Positions 1-13,130 are shown, counted from the first letter of the stretch. The stretch: DNA of 64,000 bases from Phoronis australis (GCA_002633005.1 NMRA01000013.1:826374-890373); one strand, 5' to 3'. A program made the numbers and translations. The notes: generated by a model from the sequence alone, not told the origin.

Positions 1-1
1 T

Positions 2-79
2 CTGAAAGAAGTCGTGGTCATTCACCAGGACCAAGACTGTCTAGAAGATGTGAAGACACTGGAAAAGTATATCTTGGAG
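2..79 (+). CDS. IARS1: IARS1 exon a (5' end outside window)
   Basis: 26 codons reading LKEVVVIHQD...KYILE, cut by the window edge. The donor is GAG|GTGAGT at 80. In the vertebrate protein this leads straight into the segment encoded by the next exon (ELNVRK). Confidence 0.93.
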
Positions 80-3000
80 GTGAGTTGCAATACTGTTTTG
101 TACTGTCATCTATAGATCAGTCTTGTGATTGGCTCTTGGTGTTTAAATTATGCACAGTGGACCAGGTACAATTCAGGAGAAATTTGTGGCAGCGAGGTAG
201 TGGCTGGAAGTTTGAAGGATGACTAGGGCCAACCAGTCGCCATGGGAGACAGGTCATAGATACATCAGCCATCCAGAGCAGTCCTCCCGATGTCTTGCAT
301 CTAGACCTGTCATTCAGCTAGTGTCCTATCGATGTCCGACGTCCCGACTTGTCAGCCAAGTTTACTCTCAATGTATAAACCCGTCCCCCAGTTGTCCTCT
401 CCTCTCCATGTCCAAGCCCCTTCCCCAGCCATCCTCTCGAAGTTCACAGTCATCTCTCAGACATTTGTCATCCAGACCCATCCTGCAGCCCCATTTCACC
501 GTCTGGTGTCCAGTGCCGTCCCCTAGCCGTACTCCCAACATCCGTCCACAAAAATTTCATGAACTCCACTGCTGTCGAAAATATGAGTGGACCAAGCTTT
601 TATCACTGTTTCATTCATGATGATTATGTACAGAAATGACCTCTGAAACAAGGTGTAAAAGACTGGTCGTCTGATTGGTCAAGTGTGAAAGAGATTTTTT
701 TCATTAGAAATGCACACAGTTTGCATGATGCAGTTATATAATGCCAATTGTAGATAATGACATAAAACAGAAGGCTGAGTTGTAAGTAAATATTGCTTGA
801 TCTTTGCACCATTGACGGAGGATTCTGCTCATTTAAAAATTGTAGAAAATGTACAATTATTATATTTTTCTGACTTTGTTGTAGAGGTTATTTCCGCAAA
901 ATAGAGTAGATCCTGTGTTCTGATTGGTCTAAGTGTATGCTCGGACTCTGTCAACAAACATACTTCAGCGTTCTCTCTTTCAATATTTTGTGCCTCATTT
1001 CTCTCCTGTTCCTTTCACTTAGGAACTAAATGTGCGTAAGCTGACGACTACCTCTAACAAAGAAAAATACAATGTTCGTCTTCGCGCCGAGCCTGATCAC
1101 AGCACTCTTGGCGCTCGCCTCAAGGGGGAGTTCAAGAAGGTTACAGCCGCCATCAGGGACCTAACGAATGACCAACTCAAAGAATTCGTAGACAGCGGAG
1201 AGATAATGGTGGAAGGGTACAAGCTGGGATCTAAAGATCTTCGATTGATGTACACGTACGATAACACTAATGAAGAGTCTCCTAGTCATTACGAGGCTCA
1301 CTCAGATAATGAGGTCAGCATTTACTTCTTAAGCACGTTATCATACTCGGATCTTTTCAGATTATCGCCTCACATAACCACATGTGGTACGTTCAGACGA
1401 AAAAAACATCGCATTGTCTTGTAATAGCCAGACATCAAAAGCAACTGATCATTTTTGTTTTTGATAACTTCCTCTGTTTCCCTTTCTCGTAAGTTCCCCT
1501 TTTGCCGAACTAATTTTTGAGTGGTCTCACGAAATATCGATTTCCTCTGTATTGTTGTTCGGCAGTTCCAGGTGAGCCGACTCGTGGATTATATGGTCTC
1601 ACCACCTAGTGACTGATGACGTCAGCGTAAAAAAGGGTGAACTGTGCTTTGTTTTTTGTGTAACTAAAGATAATCATTAATGAAATGCTTGCCCATCAAT
1701 GATAATCCAAGCACTGTGTGTGATGTCTGGGATATTTGTGAAACTAGGATGTTTGTATTGGTAGTTAGCTAGTGCAAGTGGTGTGTCACCGAATCATTAA
1801 GTGTCTCAGGATTGTGATGGGGGTCAGTGGAGATGGGTTATGTTGGTGCGTGTTCCAATCTGAAAACACGCTTTTTGATAGAACTGTGGATCTTTTGAAT
1901 GTTTTCTGTGAATAGAAACTTCACTGGTCTCGTACTTGTGACTTACAATTGCTACACAGAATTGATATTTGCGTGTCTGAATTTAAAGGAAGACTGCATG
2001 CTTATGCATGCTGAAAAATCTACCATGTCAAAGAAACAAGCTTGTTTGCTGGTTACGCGCATAGTACAACACGGTAAAATTTGAGATAATTCGCTTTATT
2101 TCAAAACTTTAGTTATTCCTTATGGCAAACTCGAAATTAATTAAAATGCGACCTCCCCAGCATAATTTATAGACACAAGTTGTAAGCCTGGGATTGATAG
2201 ATCAATCTCACTCTAAAGAAGCTTTTTCTGCTTCATTTTATATTTCAAGACTTCGTAAAGCGCATTTTTCAGCTGAAAAGTATATCCATAAGCATTTATT
2301 CTCAAATTATACTCTGTCGACATGCCATCAAATTTTCTCAAAATGCTGTCTTTTGATTACTGAGACTTAAGCAAGAAAAGAGACAGAAGTAGTAAGACTA
2401 AGATCTTTGACAAAGTTGTTTCATTTTATGCAGGTGTTGATCCTACTAGACGTCACCCCTGACCAGAGTATGTTGGACGAGGGCGTGGCCCGTGAGGTCA
2501 TAAACAGAGTGCAGAAGTTGCGTAAGAAGGTAGGGTGACTTGCTTCTAATAGGGGGCGTGCAGTGCTGACAACCACCGTGAACCATGAATGGTCTTTGGC
2601 TAAAGCGGGCAATGCCCATAATTCAATTGTAATTTGTCAATCAAAAATATCGTATGAATTGCCCTTAGGAGAGTGAATACTAATATCTTAAGAAGGATTT
2701 GATGGGAGAAAATATCCTGTTGAAAATTTTGTTATTTATGCCAGTGTAATACTGGAATGAGATAAACATTTCAGTTTCATTTTTGTTTTCATTCCAGGCT
2801 CATCTTCAGCCAAAGGATGACATCACTATTTTCTACCAAGCCTCGGAAGACCTCGCGCGCATCATTGAGACCTTTTATCAGTTCATCTATTCAACCATCA
2901 AGCAGCCAATGAAGAGTTTCCCTGTGGCGCATGGCGAGGTTGTCATTGCCGAGAAAGCGAAGGTTAGTGTACCAGTCCAACACTGAAATGCTTGGCTTTG

Positions 3001-4859
3001 TAGAGATGTGAAGATGGCCTGTTTTATACTTGCACTTAAGTTATACTCTCTTGACTTTTTTCTACCCGATTTGCCTCCACAGAACACACATCGCAAAAGT
3101 CGAGAAAGTCTCTTCCTGTCGAAAAAAAGACATTTTGGGGCAGGCAGTTTCAATTAATTTTCAAATGATTGCCAAACCAATGCTATTTTTGTTGTGGTTT
3201 TCTTCGAAACCGTTTTTTGCCCATGACCTTGACTTGGTCAGAGCAAATTCAAATTTTGTTATCTTTGTGAAAACTCTTGTAGGATCTTGATACTAGAATA
3301 GGGTCAAAGAGCATTCCTTCACATGGCGATGTCGTGACCCCGTTAAGCTAGGGGTCCTGTCGCTGACATCATTCCATGATAATGGATCTGCACAATCCCC
3401 GAATTTGCTGGATGATGAAAATAATATGCCTGGTCTGCATTTCGTATACTTGAGCATTTTGTGAGTAATGCACAGATGGCGTGAGAAGTCATGAGAAATC
3501 TTGCATGTGTGTGAGTTTCTTGGGTCTGTTGAGTGCAGATGACGGTGTCTTCCTAGGCTGGGCTCAAAGTCGATGGGTGTTAGTCAAGGACGTTATGTTT
3601 TTGTAATGCATAGTTTATACATACCTGTCATGTTAGTCCATGGAGGTTTGACTTTGAAGTCATTTTGAAGTCATTTTGAGCTTGAGACGTGTATACTTTA
3701 AGAAGAATAACTCAAACAAATAGTTATGTGCTCTGTGTATTTATCGCTAGAATGGTATGTCAAAGATGTTGCAAAGCCATTGTTAGTGTTTACTTACTGA
3801 ACATTTTTTATTTTATCGTCAATTTTCAAAGCCGGAATTTATTATACCCCTGCCTCCAGACTAGTGAATTACTCCCAGTTATTGATGAATCATACTTTAT
3901 TTTTCAAAACCCTCAAAATAGAGTTCATTATCCACAACTTGTAGGTGAAGGAACATACTCTGGAAATGGTCGTCATCTATGGTCACGTCGCTGACGTACC
4001 CACGCATGCCAAGATCTCGGCCAGCCCCTCAACCAGCAACAATGTGGGGCCCATCTGTCGTTTCATCAACGTGGAGTTGTGCGGCGTCAACCCAGGAAGT
4101 GGCGTTCACGGCAAACAAGGAACAGTTCTGCTAGAGAATCCTAAGGGTGACTTCCCATTGTCGTTCACCCAGTTGTCCAATCAAGTGAGTTGTTCACCTT
4201 TTGACCCGAGAGTTTGACCTCTGAACCTTATCAACAGTCATAATGCTGGAGATGAATCAGAAACTACTGCATTCAGTAGTTCTGATGATGGTTGCAATAT
4301 TCAGTTGTAAAACTTGAGTAACGCATATAAAACTGAACTGTGCTATTTTGTCCAAGTTTACGGGAATCTGACGTGTCTGAAAGGCAGAATGCACAAACTA
4401 GGATAATTGTACTGCAGGAGTTTATCGGAGTTGAGGGCATTTAACTTGGGTACATTGTTTTTGTGTTTGCTGCGCTATTGCAAACGATTAAAATTTTCAA
4501 GGGTTGTTGAGATCATGATGGAGGAGCATTTGTTAACGTACCCATCGTCAGAAACACAAGTTTTCCATGCAGTTGCATCGCTTGAAGGTTTAATGCATTT
4601 TAATTTCTTATTTGAATTCTCAACTTTAATGAGTGTATTTCTGTAAGTGGCTGATACTGGCATTGGTGTCTTGTCATAAATTGTGTTCATGCACAGTACT
4701 TTAATTTTGTCTACCTCGTTTCAGGTTGACGGGATATTTGGACTGCATGGGAAAAAGTTTCATTACTACTTATCAAAAGATAAGAAAGGTGAGGTTACAG
4801 AAAGTACATGTAACCTCTTTGATCTCCATGGAAAGACGTTGTACGTGCACGCAAAGTAA
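2..4859 (+). CDS. IARS1: Isoleucyl-tRNA synthetase, cytoplasmic; C-terminal part (6 exons)
   Basis: The enzyme charges tRNA-Ile with isoleucine in the cytosol and, in animals, belongs to the multi-synthetase complex. Six exons join without a stop to give the last 334 residues. All introns are phase 0 with GT-AG ends. The fragment matches from memory the vertebrate IARS1 C-terminus: LKEVVVIHQD, RLRAEPDH, DVTPDQSMLDEGVAREVINR, LLENPKGD and the closing LFDLHGKTLYVHA. The catalytic domain (HIGH and KMSKS motifs) and anticodon-binding core lie left of the window; what remains is the end of the anticodon-binding region and the eukaryotic C-terminal extension. The gene converges on SLMAP. Nothing looks broken. 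The intron positions are inferred from splice consensus and homology. Confidence 0.95.
1023..1313 (+). CDS. IARS1: IARS1 exon b
   Basis: 97 codons from ELNVRKLTTT to HYEAHSDNE. The acceptor is CTTAG at 1018-1022 and the donor is GAG|GTCAGC. It contains the family strings RLRAEPDH and RLKGEFKKV. The open frame runs on past the donor, but the next homologous block (VLILLDVTPDQS) is in exon c. Confidence 0.93.
2434..2529 (+). CDS. IARS1: IARS1 exon c
   Basis: 32 codons, VLILLDVTPDQSM to VQKLRKK, between acceptor ATGCAG and donor AAG|GTAGGG. The DEGVAREVINRVQKLRKK block is close to invariant in eukaryotic cytosolic isoleucyl-tRNA synthetases. Confidence 0.95.
2798..2962 (+). CDS. IARS1: IARS1 exon d
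   Basis: 55 codons, AHLQPKDDITIFYQ to VVIAEKAK. The acceptor is ATTCCAG and the donor AAG|GTTAGT. It corresponds to the vertebrate NLVPTDEITVYYKA...IFTTIKAPLK stretch. Confidence 0.93.
3945..4184 (+). CDS. IARS1: IARS1 exon e
   Basis: 80 codons, VKEHTLEMVV to FTQLSNQ, with acceptor TTGTAG and donor CAA|GTGAGT. It carries the conserved FINVELCG and GTVLLENPKGD strings of the eukaryote-specific C-terminal repeats. Confidence 0.93.
4725..4859 (+). CDS. IARS1: IARS1 last exon with stop codon
   Basis: 44 codons plus TAA at 4857-4859, starting VDGIFGLHGKKF after acceptor GTTTCAG and ending LFDLHGKTLYVHAK. This matches the vertebrate end (DLLSLSGKTLCVTA...). Another frame through the same bases is open but has no homology. 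Confidence 0.93.
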   Translation, partial: VDGIFGLHGKKFHYYLSKDKKGEVTESTCNLFDLHGKTLYVHAK

Positions 4860-4900
4860 TCTGATGCAACCTAGTGTGGTGACATGCCAAAATTTAAGCC

Positions 4901-4942
4901 CAGGTGAAGTTGTTCAGGCAGGTGAAGTTGTTCAGGCAGGTG
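4901..4942 (+). repeat. 18-bp direct duplication in the IARS1 3' UTR
   Basis: The unit CAGGTGAAGTTGTTCAGG occurs twice in tandem plus a partial third, starting 42 bases after the stop codon. No function is evident. Confidence 0.8.
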
Positions 4943-5262
4943 TTTATTATGTGGAGAAGTGACGCGATGTGGATGCTGAAAGCTGAATTCAGAAAATAGC
5001 ATGTCAGAAGTGAAAATGACCTGTCGTTCACGATTGTGACATTGTCGAAATCCATGAAAAGATTTTGTCAGAATAGCAATCTGTTTGTGCTCATGACACG
5101 ACTCCATTAATAAGTTAGAAAGCGAGGCTGTCATTTGATGACGATTGAGAGCTCACTTGCATCTTCTTAATTCCTAGTTTATTAATCCAAATGTATGTTA
5201 CAAAATTGTATATTGTAAAATAACAGGCCTTGGATGGAATAATTATCAAGACCTATTATCAA

Positions 5263-5268
5263 AATAAA
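5263..5268 (+). promoter_or_regulatory. Candidate IARS1 polyadenylation signal
   Basis: AATAAA lies about 400 bases after the IARS1 stop, in AT-rich sequence. Other AATAAA copies occur further on (for example near 5848 and 6099), so the site actually used is unproven. Confidence 0.4.
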
Positions 5269-6408
5269 TAAGCTATTGGTGATCATCACTCCGTAAAAAT
5301 GCAGTTATCGTTTAAGTATAGACTTACCTGGTAATTCAATTTGTGTAAAATTGTTCAATTCCATGCACAATATGGTGGAATTTTACTGCATTTAGGAGCA
5401 GAAGTAATATGTTGATGTTTACTTCAATCCTAACATGGATTGTTAGTGTGGCAAGTTTTTAAAAAAAGTTTCAGTTTTGGCCAACTCTTAAAAATTGGAC
5501 ACCGTTGGTGATTTAACCTGGATGGAGTATAGTGTTTAGTGTTATTTAATTTGAATTTCACTCATTATTGTTATTTATCATAACCTTGGGTGCTCAGTAA
5601 GCAAGAATCATTAAAAAAAATCTCAAAAACAAATCTGTGTTGTTCGAACCTCCAATCAAGAGTGGAACTGGCGATTCATGGCCAATCAGAAAGAATTTAG
5701 ACTATACTCGTCCAATCAGCGTGTGGCTTGCAAAATATAGGACCAGTTGGCGAAAGAAGTAACTAGTGGTATTCACTAATCAACCAATCCTATCCACTTT
5801 GCTGCTTTGAAACAATTTTTCCTTGCGTTTAACGAGCAACAGACTGTGTGGGCCAGAAATAAACAATCCCCCCAGAATGGGGAAACTCATCTAGGATTTG
5901 AAGAGTGGGGGATCCAAATTAGCAAGACTGACACTTGGGTGTGCTGGGACTCTGTACCATTCACCTTGACAAAGAAATCCTCCCAATAATAGTTGGCAGT
6001 AGTTGTCGATCTTCTGTAAAAAATAGACTGTGATAGTCTGTGGTCTTGACTTAGGTCTGAATATTTATTGAACTAAAACAATGAATCAGAAGATTTCAAT
6101 AAAATTTCTTAATAATCAGAAATGTTAAAATTCTTTGTTTTTACGCCCTTTTTGCCAAGGTCGTCTCGAAGCCGTCTCTTTTCTTTTGGTCCTGCTGTCC
6201 AAGCCGTCATTCTTTTTAAAACTGTCCCTGTCAGTGAAGGAGTGTCTGTCCCATTGAAGGCCACCGGAGGCTTCTCCATGTGGAATTACCAGATGTTCAA
6301 CTGCAGCCAGAGTTCACCATCTGACCCGGAAAACAAGAATTTTATCCAATTTCGTTTACCCTATACTGTCCTCAATTTGAATTCTGACTTAGAAACATTA
6401 TGTACGTG

Positions 6409-6680
6409 NNNNNNNNNNNNNNNNNNNNNNNNNNNNNNNNNNNNNNNNNNNNNNNNNNNNNNNNNNNNNNNNNNNNNNNNNNNNNNNNNNNNNNNNNNNN
6501 NNNNNNNNNNNNNNNNNNNNNNNNNNNNNNNNNNNNNNNNNNNNNNNNNNNNNNNNNNNNNNNNNNNNNNNNNNNNNNNNNNNNNNNNNNNNNNNNNNNN
6601 NNNNNNNNNNNNNNNNNNNNNNNNNNNNNNNNNNNNNNNNNNNNNNNNNNNNNNNNNNNNNNNNNNNNNNNNNNNNNNNN
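6409..6680. other. Assembly gap (272 N)
   Basis: A run of unknown bases followed by a G-rich flank (AGGGGAGGGGGG at 6681). Any open frame crossing it is meaningless. Confidence 1.
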
Positions 6681-9100
6681 AGGGGAGGGGGGCTTCGGGG
6701 AAAGGGTCCAGTTCCAACATATCCGTTTAAGATACTTTTATATAAGGATATTGGTGGACATGAATAAAAAAATATTGCATCTACTGGCACTACTTACTAC
6801 AGTGATAACAGAGTTTTATTAGTAATTATTTTGAAATTGCTTCCGATTCAAAGCGCTTCACATGGCATCCGGCTGCACCCGGCCAACTTCGCCCGAGTGG
6901 TGTCCCAGAGATCGTGCAGACGATAAAAGGAGGCTTTGTCAGCATTGAACGCGCATGGTGGCAACAGCAAAGGGTAATGGGAATCCAAAAGTGAATGTCT
7001 ATACCTAGGCCTACCTTAGACATAGATATCTAACCTAAGTAAGCTAAATAGCAAGGAGAGAGCTCCCAAAAAGTAGTGCGATGTGAATGCTTTAAAATCG
7101 GCCAAGAAACAAAACGGACGTAATTTGTTATTCTGCTATTTTGGTTTAGTTTCTAGCTTAGTACTGAAAAGTGCAGGCATTTTCAAATTTTGAATTGAAA
7201 GTGATCGTCAAATATGCAAATATGTTTTTTCATCCAGTGTCCACTCTGATTGTGGATTGGTGGATTGTTGTGCATGCGTGTACACGTGTGTGCGTTTCCG
7301 TTCTTTAAAATTCAGTACACGCCCACTGTAAGTTCACTAAAAGCAGTTCTCCGCCGTGCTAAAAAATCAGACATTCAACTACGGTGTTTTCTTGCACTGG
7401 GAAAACACCGTCAAGCATTTTCACTTCTTTAGGGAAAAGAAGGCCACGACCTCAACTTTGGTCAATAAAGAAAGTCTTCTCTTGTCAATCAGTGTCCATG
7501 GTGTACAGTCCCGCAGAATTCATACAAGTAACAAACTTGATGGAAAAGATTTCCAAGGTTACATGTCACTACATGTATGCCATGTAGGTTCACTACTCCG
7601 AAGGTGCGCTACCACCGAAAATTCACTAGGCCTACTTCGAATTTCCCCAATTACAAAATCTGAACTCCAACAATTCACTGCTATGATTGTCTGCTCACGA
7701 CTCATTCTAAAGCATGCAGGGACAACATCTGGGGCCTGGGCACGTCCATGGGCGACGCACCATAGGGGGCTGGAGGGCTTTAGCCTCCACTTATTTCAGT
7801 GCTGCACTTCCCATGGGCATGGATGACGCGCACCCGGCCACTTATTTAATTGCTGCACCGTCCCTAGGGTCAGGCTGCGGCGACCAACGACGGTTTTAAA
7901 TTTAAGAAGGCTGGCAGGGACAGGTTGCCCTACCAATTTGTTTCAACTCGGTCGTGCGTGAGATTACTGGGCTGAGGCTGAGGCGCAACGGCCCTAAACT
8001 TTTCAGTCATGCTGCCATCCGATCTTGACATGGATTTGATGAATGTATCGTGGTTGATAATTCATCAATATACCTACTTTATAATGTTTTAAAAATGCAA
8101 ATACCGATTCGTTTTTCCGTGTTAAGACATGCCGGCAATTTCGCTTGCACGTTGAAAATGAATCTAGACAGTGGCCACCATCTCTAGTTGTACTGGCCAG
8201 CTAGATGGTGGTCACTGTCAGCATGAAATCCAAACAAAGTGGTTTAGTATTCGGGCGTTGTTTTCGGTATAGGTGTATCTAATAAGCAAAAAATCGTTTA
8301 TTTTTGCACCCGAGTCTGAAAGTTCAGACATTTTCGGAGCAGTGAACCTTCGGAGTAAAGAATCTTCGAAGTAGTAAACCTTCCAAATAGTGGGCTGTTC
8401 CCATTTCCAGCGATGTAAGAAACTCCAGTAACGCGCAAAAATACAAGATAGAGTATCGTCAAAACACTCTCCGACTACGGTACGAGCATGTAATAAGGTG
8501 AAATAACTCATTTCAGCATTACTGATTTCAAATTTTGGCAGGAGGTAACGAGAATACGTTCTCTTGCTGGACCACATAACATCCGAATTTGTGTTCCGTT
8601 CTTTGCAAGCAACCGCCATAGACATCCTCATTGGCTGGTATTACATCGACCAGTTCCGTCTCGTCTCAGAAACAGAGCCGAGAGTCATCGTCGTCTATAC
8701 AGATTTCCCTTACCCCCCAAGTTAAGTTGCTACAAGGGCCTTACTGAAAGCTCTGCAGTGTCGACGTTTGAAAAATACCAAAGGTCCAACGGTCTAGAAA
8801 TTCGAACCACACCGCCGCTCATGTTGGCTGCGGGCCTTCGAGGTACGTTCAGAGCTGTGAATTGTGCGTTCGCCGAATTTCGGTAGTTCCTGCCTTTTCA
8901 GAGGACTTTTTTGTCTCGTTTTCGCGGACTTTTCGTTTCTCGTTGCCCACTTTGCCAAATGGGGTGCGCGCATGATATGTAGATCAGTTGTTTAGACTGG
9001 CTGCCATTACTGAGTATTGGGAACATTTTACAGCACAAGTCCATGTTTGGTTTATGTTTGTAGGCTGAAAATGATCAAAAGCGGATTTACTAGAAAATGA
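6681..9100. other. Intergenic region between the convergent genes
   Basis: No supported exon. Two stretches (about 6840-6960 and 8560-8900) are richer in G, C and CpG than their surroundings. A hairpin sits at 8167-8219. Imperfect short repeats with TTCGGAGTA/TTCGAAGTA occur around 8335-8390. Confidence 0.5.
8167..8219. repeat. Inverted repeat (17-bp arms)
   Basis: GACAGTGGCCACCATCT at 8167-8183 and AGATGGTGGTCACTGTC at 8203-8219 pair with one mismatch around a 19-base loop. It could be the core of a small foldback element; no target-site duplication is seen. Confidence 0.8.
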
Positions 9101-12089
9101 TGCGTTTTTATTGAGTGTATAATACAAAGCTAATATGGTAATAATAACAATACGCAGTAACAAAATATTAATTAAATTAACAAACAAGTAACAAAATAGT
9201 TGTCTAAAATTGAATTTGGATAGTTTCCTTGGTGTCCAACAGGGTGCTCTGTGAAATGTTATCTGACAACAAATGTTCGGCAACACAAGGTCCTTTTGAA
9301 ACCACACAGACATCTGCCAGCATCATGTTCCAGACGCGAAGCACATGATCTCATTGGCTTTCCCCTGTGAGTACCCAGCACTGGTAACATAGTAAATTAA
9401 ATGTTTCAAAGGACTTGGTAGTTGCGCCACCAAGTGGAATTCAAGAAAACTACTTATACCAAGGTCAAAATGTACTGACACAATACACGCACAGCATGAT
9501 GCAATACTTTGAGGTAATAGTCTCACACTTGGTCACCCTCAAAACAAAATGACTGCTGCTTCAACAGCGCAATAACCGAGAAAAACCAAAAACTTAAGAA
9601 AAGAAAATATTTGAAACGCTGACACAAGATACCATGGTATACTAATTAGGACTCTCCCTCATGAAAGATGAAGTTGAGAAAACCAGTTATGTGAAAATTC
9701 TATGTGGTGCTGTGCCAAATCTAAACATCCGAAATATGGTACAGTAATTCAAACAAGGAATGTAGCTTTTAGATAACAGATACTGGCAATGAACAGCTAT
9801 CTTCTATAAGCCAATCGCAGGAAATATACTCAAGAAAGGTACGTTCTTTTTCGAAATAGGTTTCTCACAAACGTGCTGTGTTAAAAATATGAGGCTTCAC
9901 TGCCAAGTTGCCTTCTTCCACAAGAACATATTTGATATCTATTAAAAGAAACACCAATCACACAAAATTCTGCTGCTACAGCTCATACAATGCACTGTGC
10001 TAGCAAAAACGCCAGTAATGAGAACAACTGCAAGGCCCCCTTTTCAAGCGCTTTGCTGGAGGTTAGAGATACCTCAACTCCTGGAGTTTCGCCACTTTTA
10101 TAGCCAGACCATTTACTTCGAAGGACACCCATATGCAGTAGGAAGCAGACTTTGTTTATTGCCACCATGGCAGAGAGGGAGAGTGTTTAGAATCAATTTT
10201 AACTTAAGTGATTCGGGAGGTGAGGAAACACTAACTACTGTCGAAAATCATCCCTTCGCAGACAGCTTGTCTGTCGGGCTAAAATTGCCGTTCTTCGCTA
10301 CCGCCTTAGCCACTCATGTGAACCCAGTATAAATCACTCCAAGAATGACTCGTGCATAATTAATTACGACCAGGGGACAGCAATCAAATCTAGAATGCCA
10401 GAATGCCAATGTATTTTAGTAAAACTAATGGCAAAAATGTGGGATCACTCTCTCATCGAGCGGCACACATAAACATCCTCAGCGACCATCGTTTTGGTTC
10501 ATATTTTTGGTTGGAACAGTTAGCTTCATTTTTCTATTACCGTGAGTTAGCATTCCTAATTACAAAACAGCCACAGTTGAGCTCATTATACTTAAACAGG
10601 AGGATACATCACCACCAACTTCGACTTATTTGCATTTAAAGTATGTCACTTCAACTTGACCTTATTAGCATAGCACGGGGCTTCAGTCAACGGGTTGAAA
10701 TCTTTTAAAGCCTTCCTTAAATGGATTTTATTGTTATTCTAGATATTTTAGACTAACCACTAGTCCTGGCTATGCTTTAGCAACACAAGAAAACACAATT
10801 TTAACACTCAAATGCAGTTAACCTTTTCGCGCCACATTGTGTTACAATTAGAAAACTGTTGATAGCAGAAATTTTGAAGATTCGCCAGTAACTTGCAGCA
10901 GAAGATCTACTTAAAGCGGATACCAGAGTATACTGAATAAAACACCATTATCTCCTGGTTTTACTTGGACCTGTTTGTATTAATTGTGGATTCTGTTGGT
11001 CATGGTAGACTAAAGTCAGGCAATGAGTCTAACTGTTACTCACATTTGGTAAGTTATGCCTTTAAAACAGTGAAGGAAGTAAATATACATGTGTTGCTAA
11101 TTTTAGTGTTTCTTCAACAATGAAATGCATGTCAAGCAATGTCCAACAGATTAAATTCCAACTGAACGATCAAATTCCAATGCCTGACACAAATGAACAC
11201 TAATCTTAAGTACTTAGAAATGATAACACCAATTTGTCCTGCCTCATCAGCTACACTTAACAAAATACAGACAGGAACTTGCAATGTGAACTCCAACTTA
11301 CATCATAATAACAAAATGCTTAATGTTAGAAAACAATTATTTTTTCCATACAAATACACCTTAATTTACACAAGAAACACTTAATATAAACATCCTTTCA
11401 CTTCAATTTACAAAACTACTATTTACAGTTTTATGGTACAAGACATCTGATTAAATCTGTTGGACTTATCAAACGCATTTGACAACATTCACCGAATTTT
11501 CCCTTTCTCGTTCTCTGGCAGGCTTCTATTTCTTAGCAATACAACATGCCGACAACACTGATTAAATTGGAAAATAAAATCATAGCGAACAGACGACAAA
11601 CTGCCATGCAGATTTCCTGAGAATAATACTGCCCGTTTCTTATTACTATCAAATACCAGCTAAATTTTCTGGCACAACGAAAAGGAAACCAACCAGAGCT
11701 GAGTTCCGTAGACGCAAGACACTGGCGCTGTACTTGTGACAATAAATCTCCAGTTACAGAATGAAAACGAAATTCTGACCATAATTCATCATTCCTATCT
11801 CACCGAGCAATCAATTCAGTGGCTGTCATGTTTTGTAAGGGTACAATAGTAAGCCCTCGAGACTACTTGTGAAACACTCACCTTCCACTTGCATGATTTT
11901 GCGTGGTCTTGGGAGATTTTGCCTTTTTTGCAAAATCCTTACATCTACAGAACACAACCCAGACTTGCTTCATCTTAGGAATAAAGTCTTAAGTAACAGT
12001 AAAAATCCTCAGTTTAGGGCATGCTACGAATTTCCCTTTTCAACAAAAATTCTCAAGAAGAATATTTGACTTCCTTGTTCGCATGGTTT

Positions 12090-12170
12090 GTACAGTACAG
12101 CAGAGCACAGCACAGCACGGTATAGTACGGCGATGCAGTACAGTGCAGCGGTACTCTACAGTACAGCGAT
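12090..12170. repeat. Low-complexity GTACAG/GCACAG tract
   Basis: Irregular tandem five-to-ten-base units (GTACAG, CAGCACAGCAC, GTACGGCGATGCAGTACAG) downstream of SLMAP. The tract looks like a decayed simple repeat. Confidence 0.7.
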
Positions 12171-12639
12171 CACTTAAACTAGATTTGATACAAATCCGAC
12201 TTCTCCAATCAATGTTGTAAACCACTGGAAACTTGAGAAATGGAAATTCTTTATTATATAAAGTTTAAGAATTCTTACTGTACTTCAAACGGACAACATC
12301 AACTTAATTCACAGCTGGACAAACACTAACAATTTAACTAACTCCAAGAGGAGCTACCAATACCATGCCGTAACGCTGACAGACTGAACTTCCTGACATG
12401 TTTATTCAAACGGACATCCCCGAGGGTTTGTTTCATGAAATTTTTTTCTGAAGTTACAAAACTGAAAATTTGTTAAGAATCAACAAAGTTATGGCCTATT
12501 TAAGATCAAATTCAGACAAAGTTTCCATTTTACAACTTTGATGAAACAATTTCGAATAAAGACCATCAAATTCCATGAAACAGGCCATTATTTAAAGATA
12601 TGTAGGACCTTATCCACAGTTAACCAAATGTTTACAAAA

Positions 12640-13130
12640 ATATTGATTTTAACTCGGTAAAAGACTTAGAGTACACAATTTGTTGAAGTAAAAATAAAAT
12701 TCTACAAGCTTTCTTTCTACTTAAAGAAATTGTATACCGAGTTAAAATCAATTTTTTGTAATTAATTGGGTCACATGACCACATCTTTTTAGTACAATTT
12801 AGCAAAACAGAAAGTGACATCTATTGGCAAAACAACGGCATCAGCAACATGATCAAATTTCATTTCATTTCATAAAAATATTTAAGGTGAAATCTAAAAA
12901 ATGCTATTACAGTTTTTTAAATAAATATCGTTTTGTTTTCGTTTTATGCAACATTAATTATTTTTGCATAAAAACCAAGAGTCTTGTATAAGAAAACCCC
13001 TCGTGCACAGGAGAAACATTTATAAACAATTCCAAACAGCAGTTGGAGAACAGTGCGTAAAGCATAGTACCTGAAAGTTTTACAAGAATCCAGTCTGCCA
13101 TTTCTGAGACACGTTGTTCTGAAGTTGGAC
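12640..13130. repeat. Dispersed repeat, copy 1
   Basis: Long diverged similarity to 41845-42290. Both copies share TTTAACTCGGTAAAAG, then TGAAATCTMAAAAATGC(T/C)(A/G)TTACA, a run of ATTTCATTTT-like motifs, and an ACAATTC...GAGAA segment in the same order. It is unclassified, and its ends are not clear by eye. Confidence 0.6.

Larger units (their letters stand above)
80..4724 (+). other. IARS1 introns, content
   Basis: Five introns (80-1022, 1314-2433, 2530-2797, 2963-3944, 4185-4724). I see no second gene, RNA gene or clear transposon in them. A short duplicated TGAAGTCATTTTGA occurs near 3655-3680. The open frames in them are chance or antisense to exons. Confidence 0.6.
4860..6408. other. 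IARS1 3' UTR and intergenic sequence up to the gap
   Basis: AT-rich, with no recognisable exon. An open frame at 6122 runs into the assembly gap and has no family features. Confidence 0.5.

Noticed and set aside
6122-6822. Open frames across the N gap
   Set aside because: Unknown bases read as X inflate them; no homology on either side.
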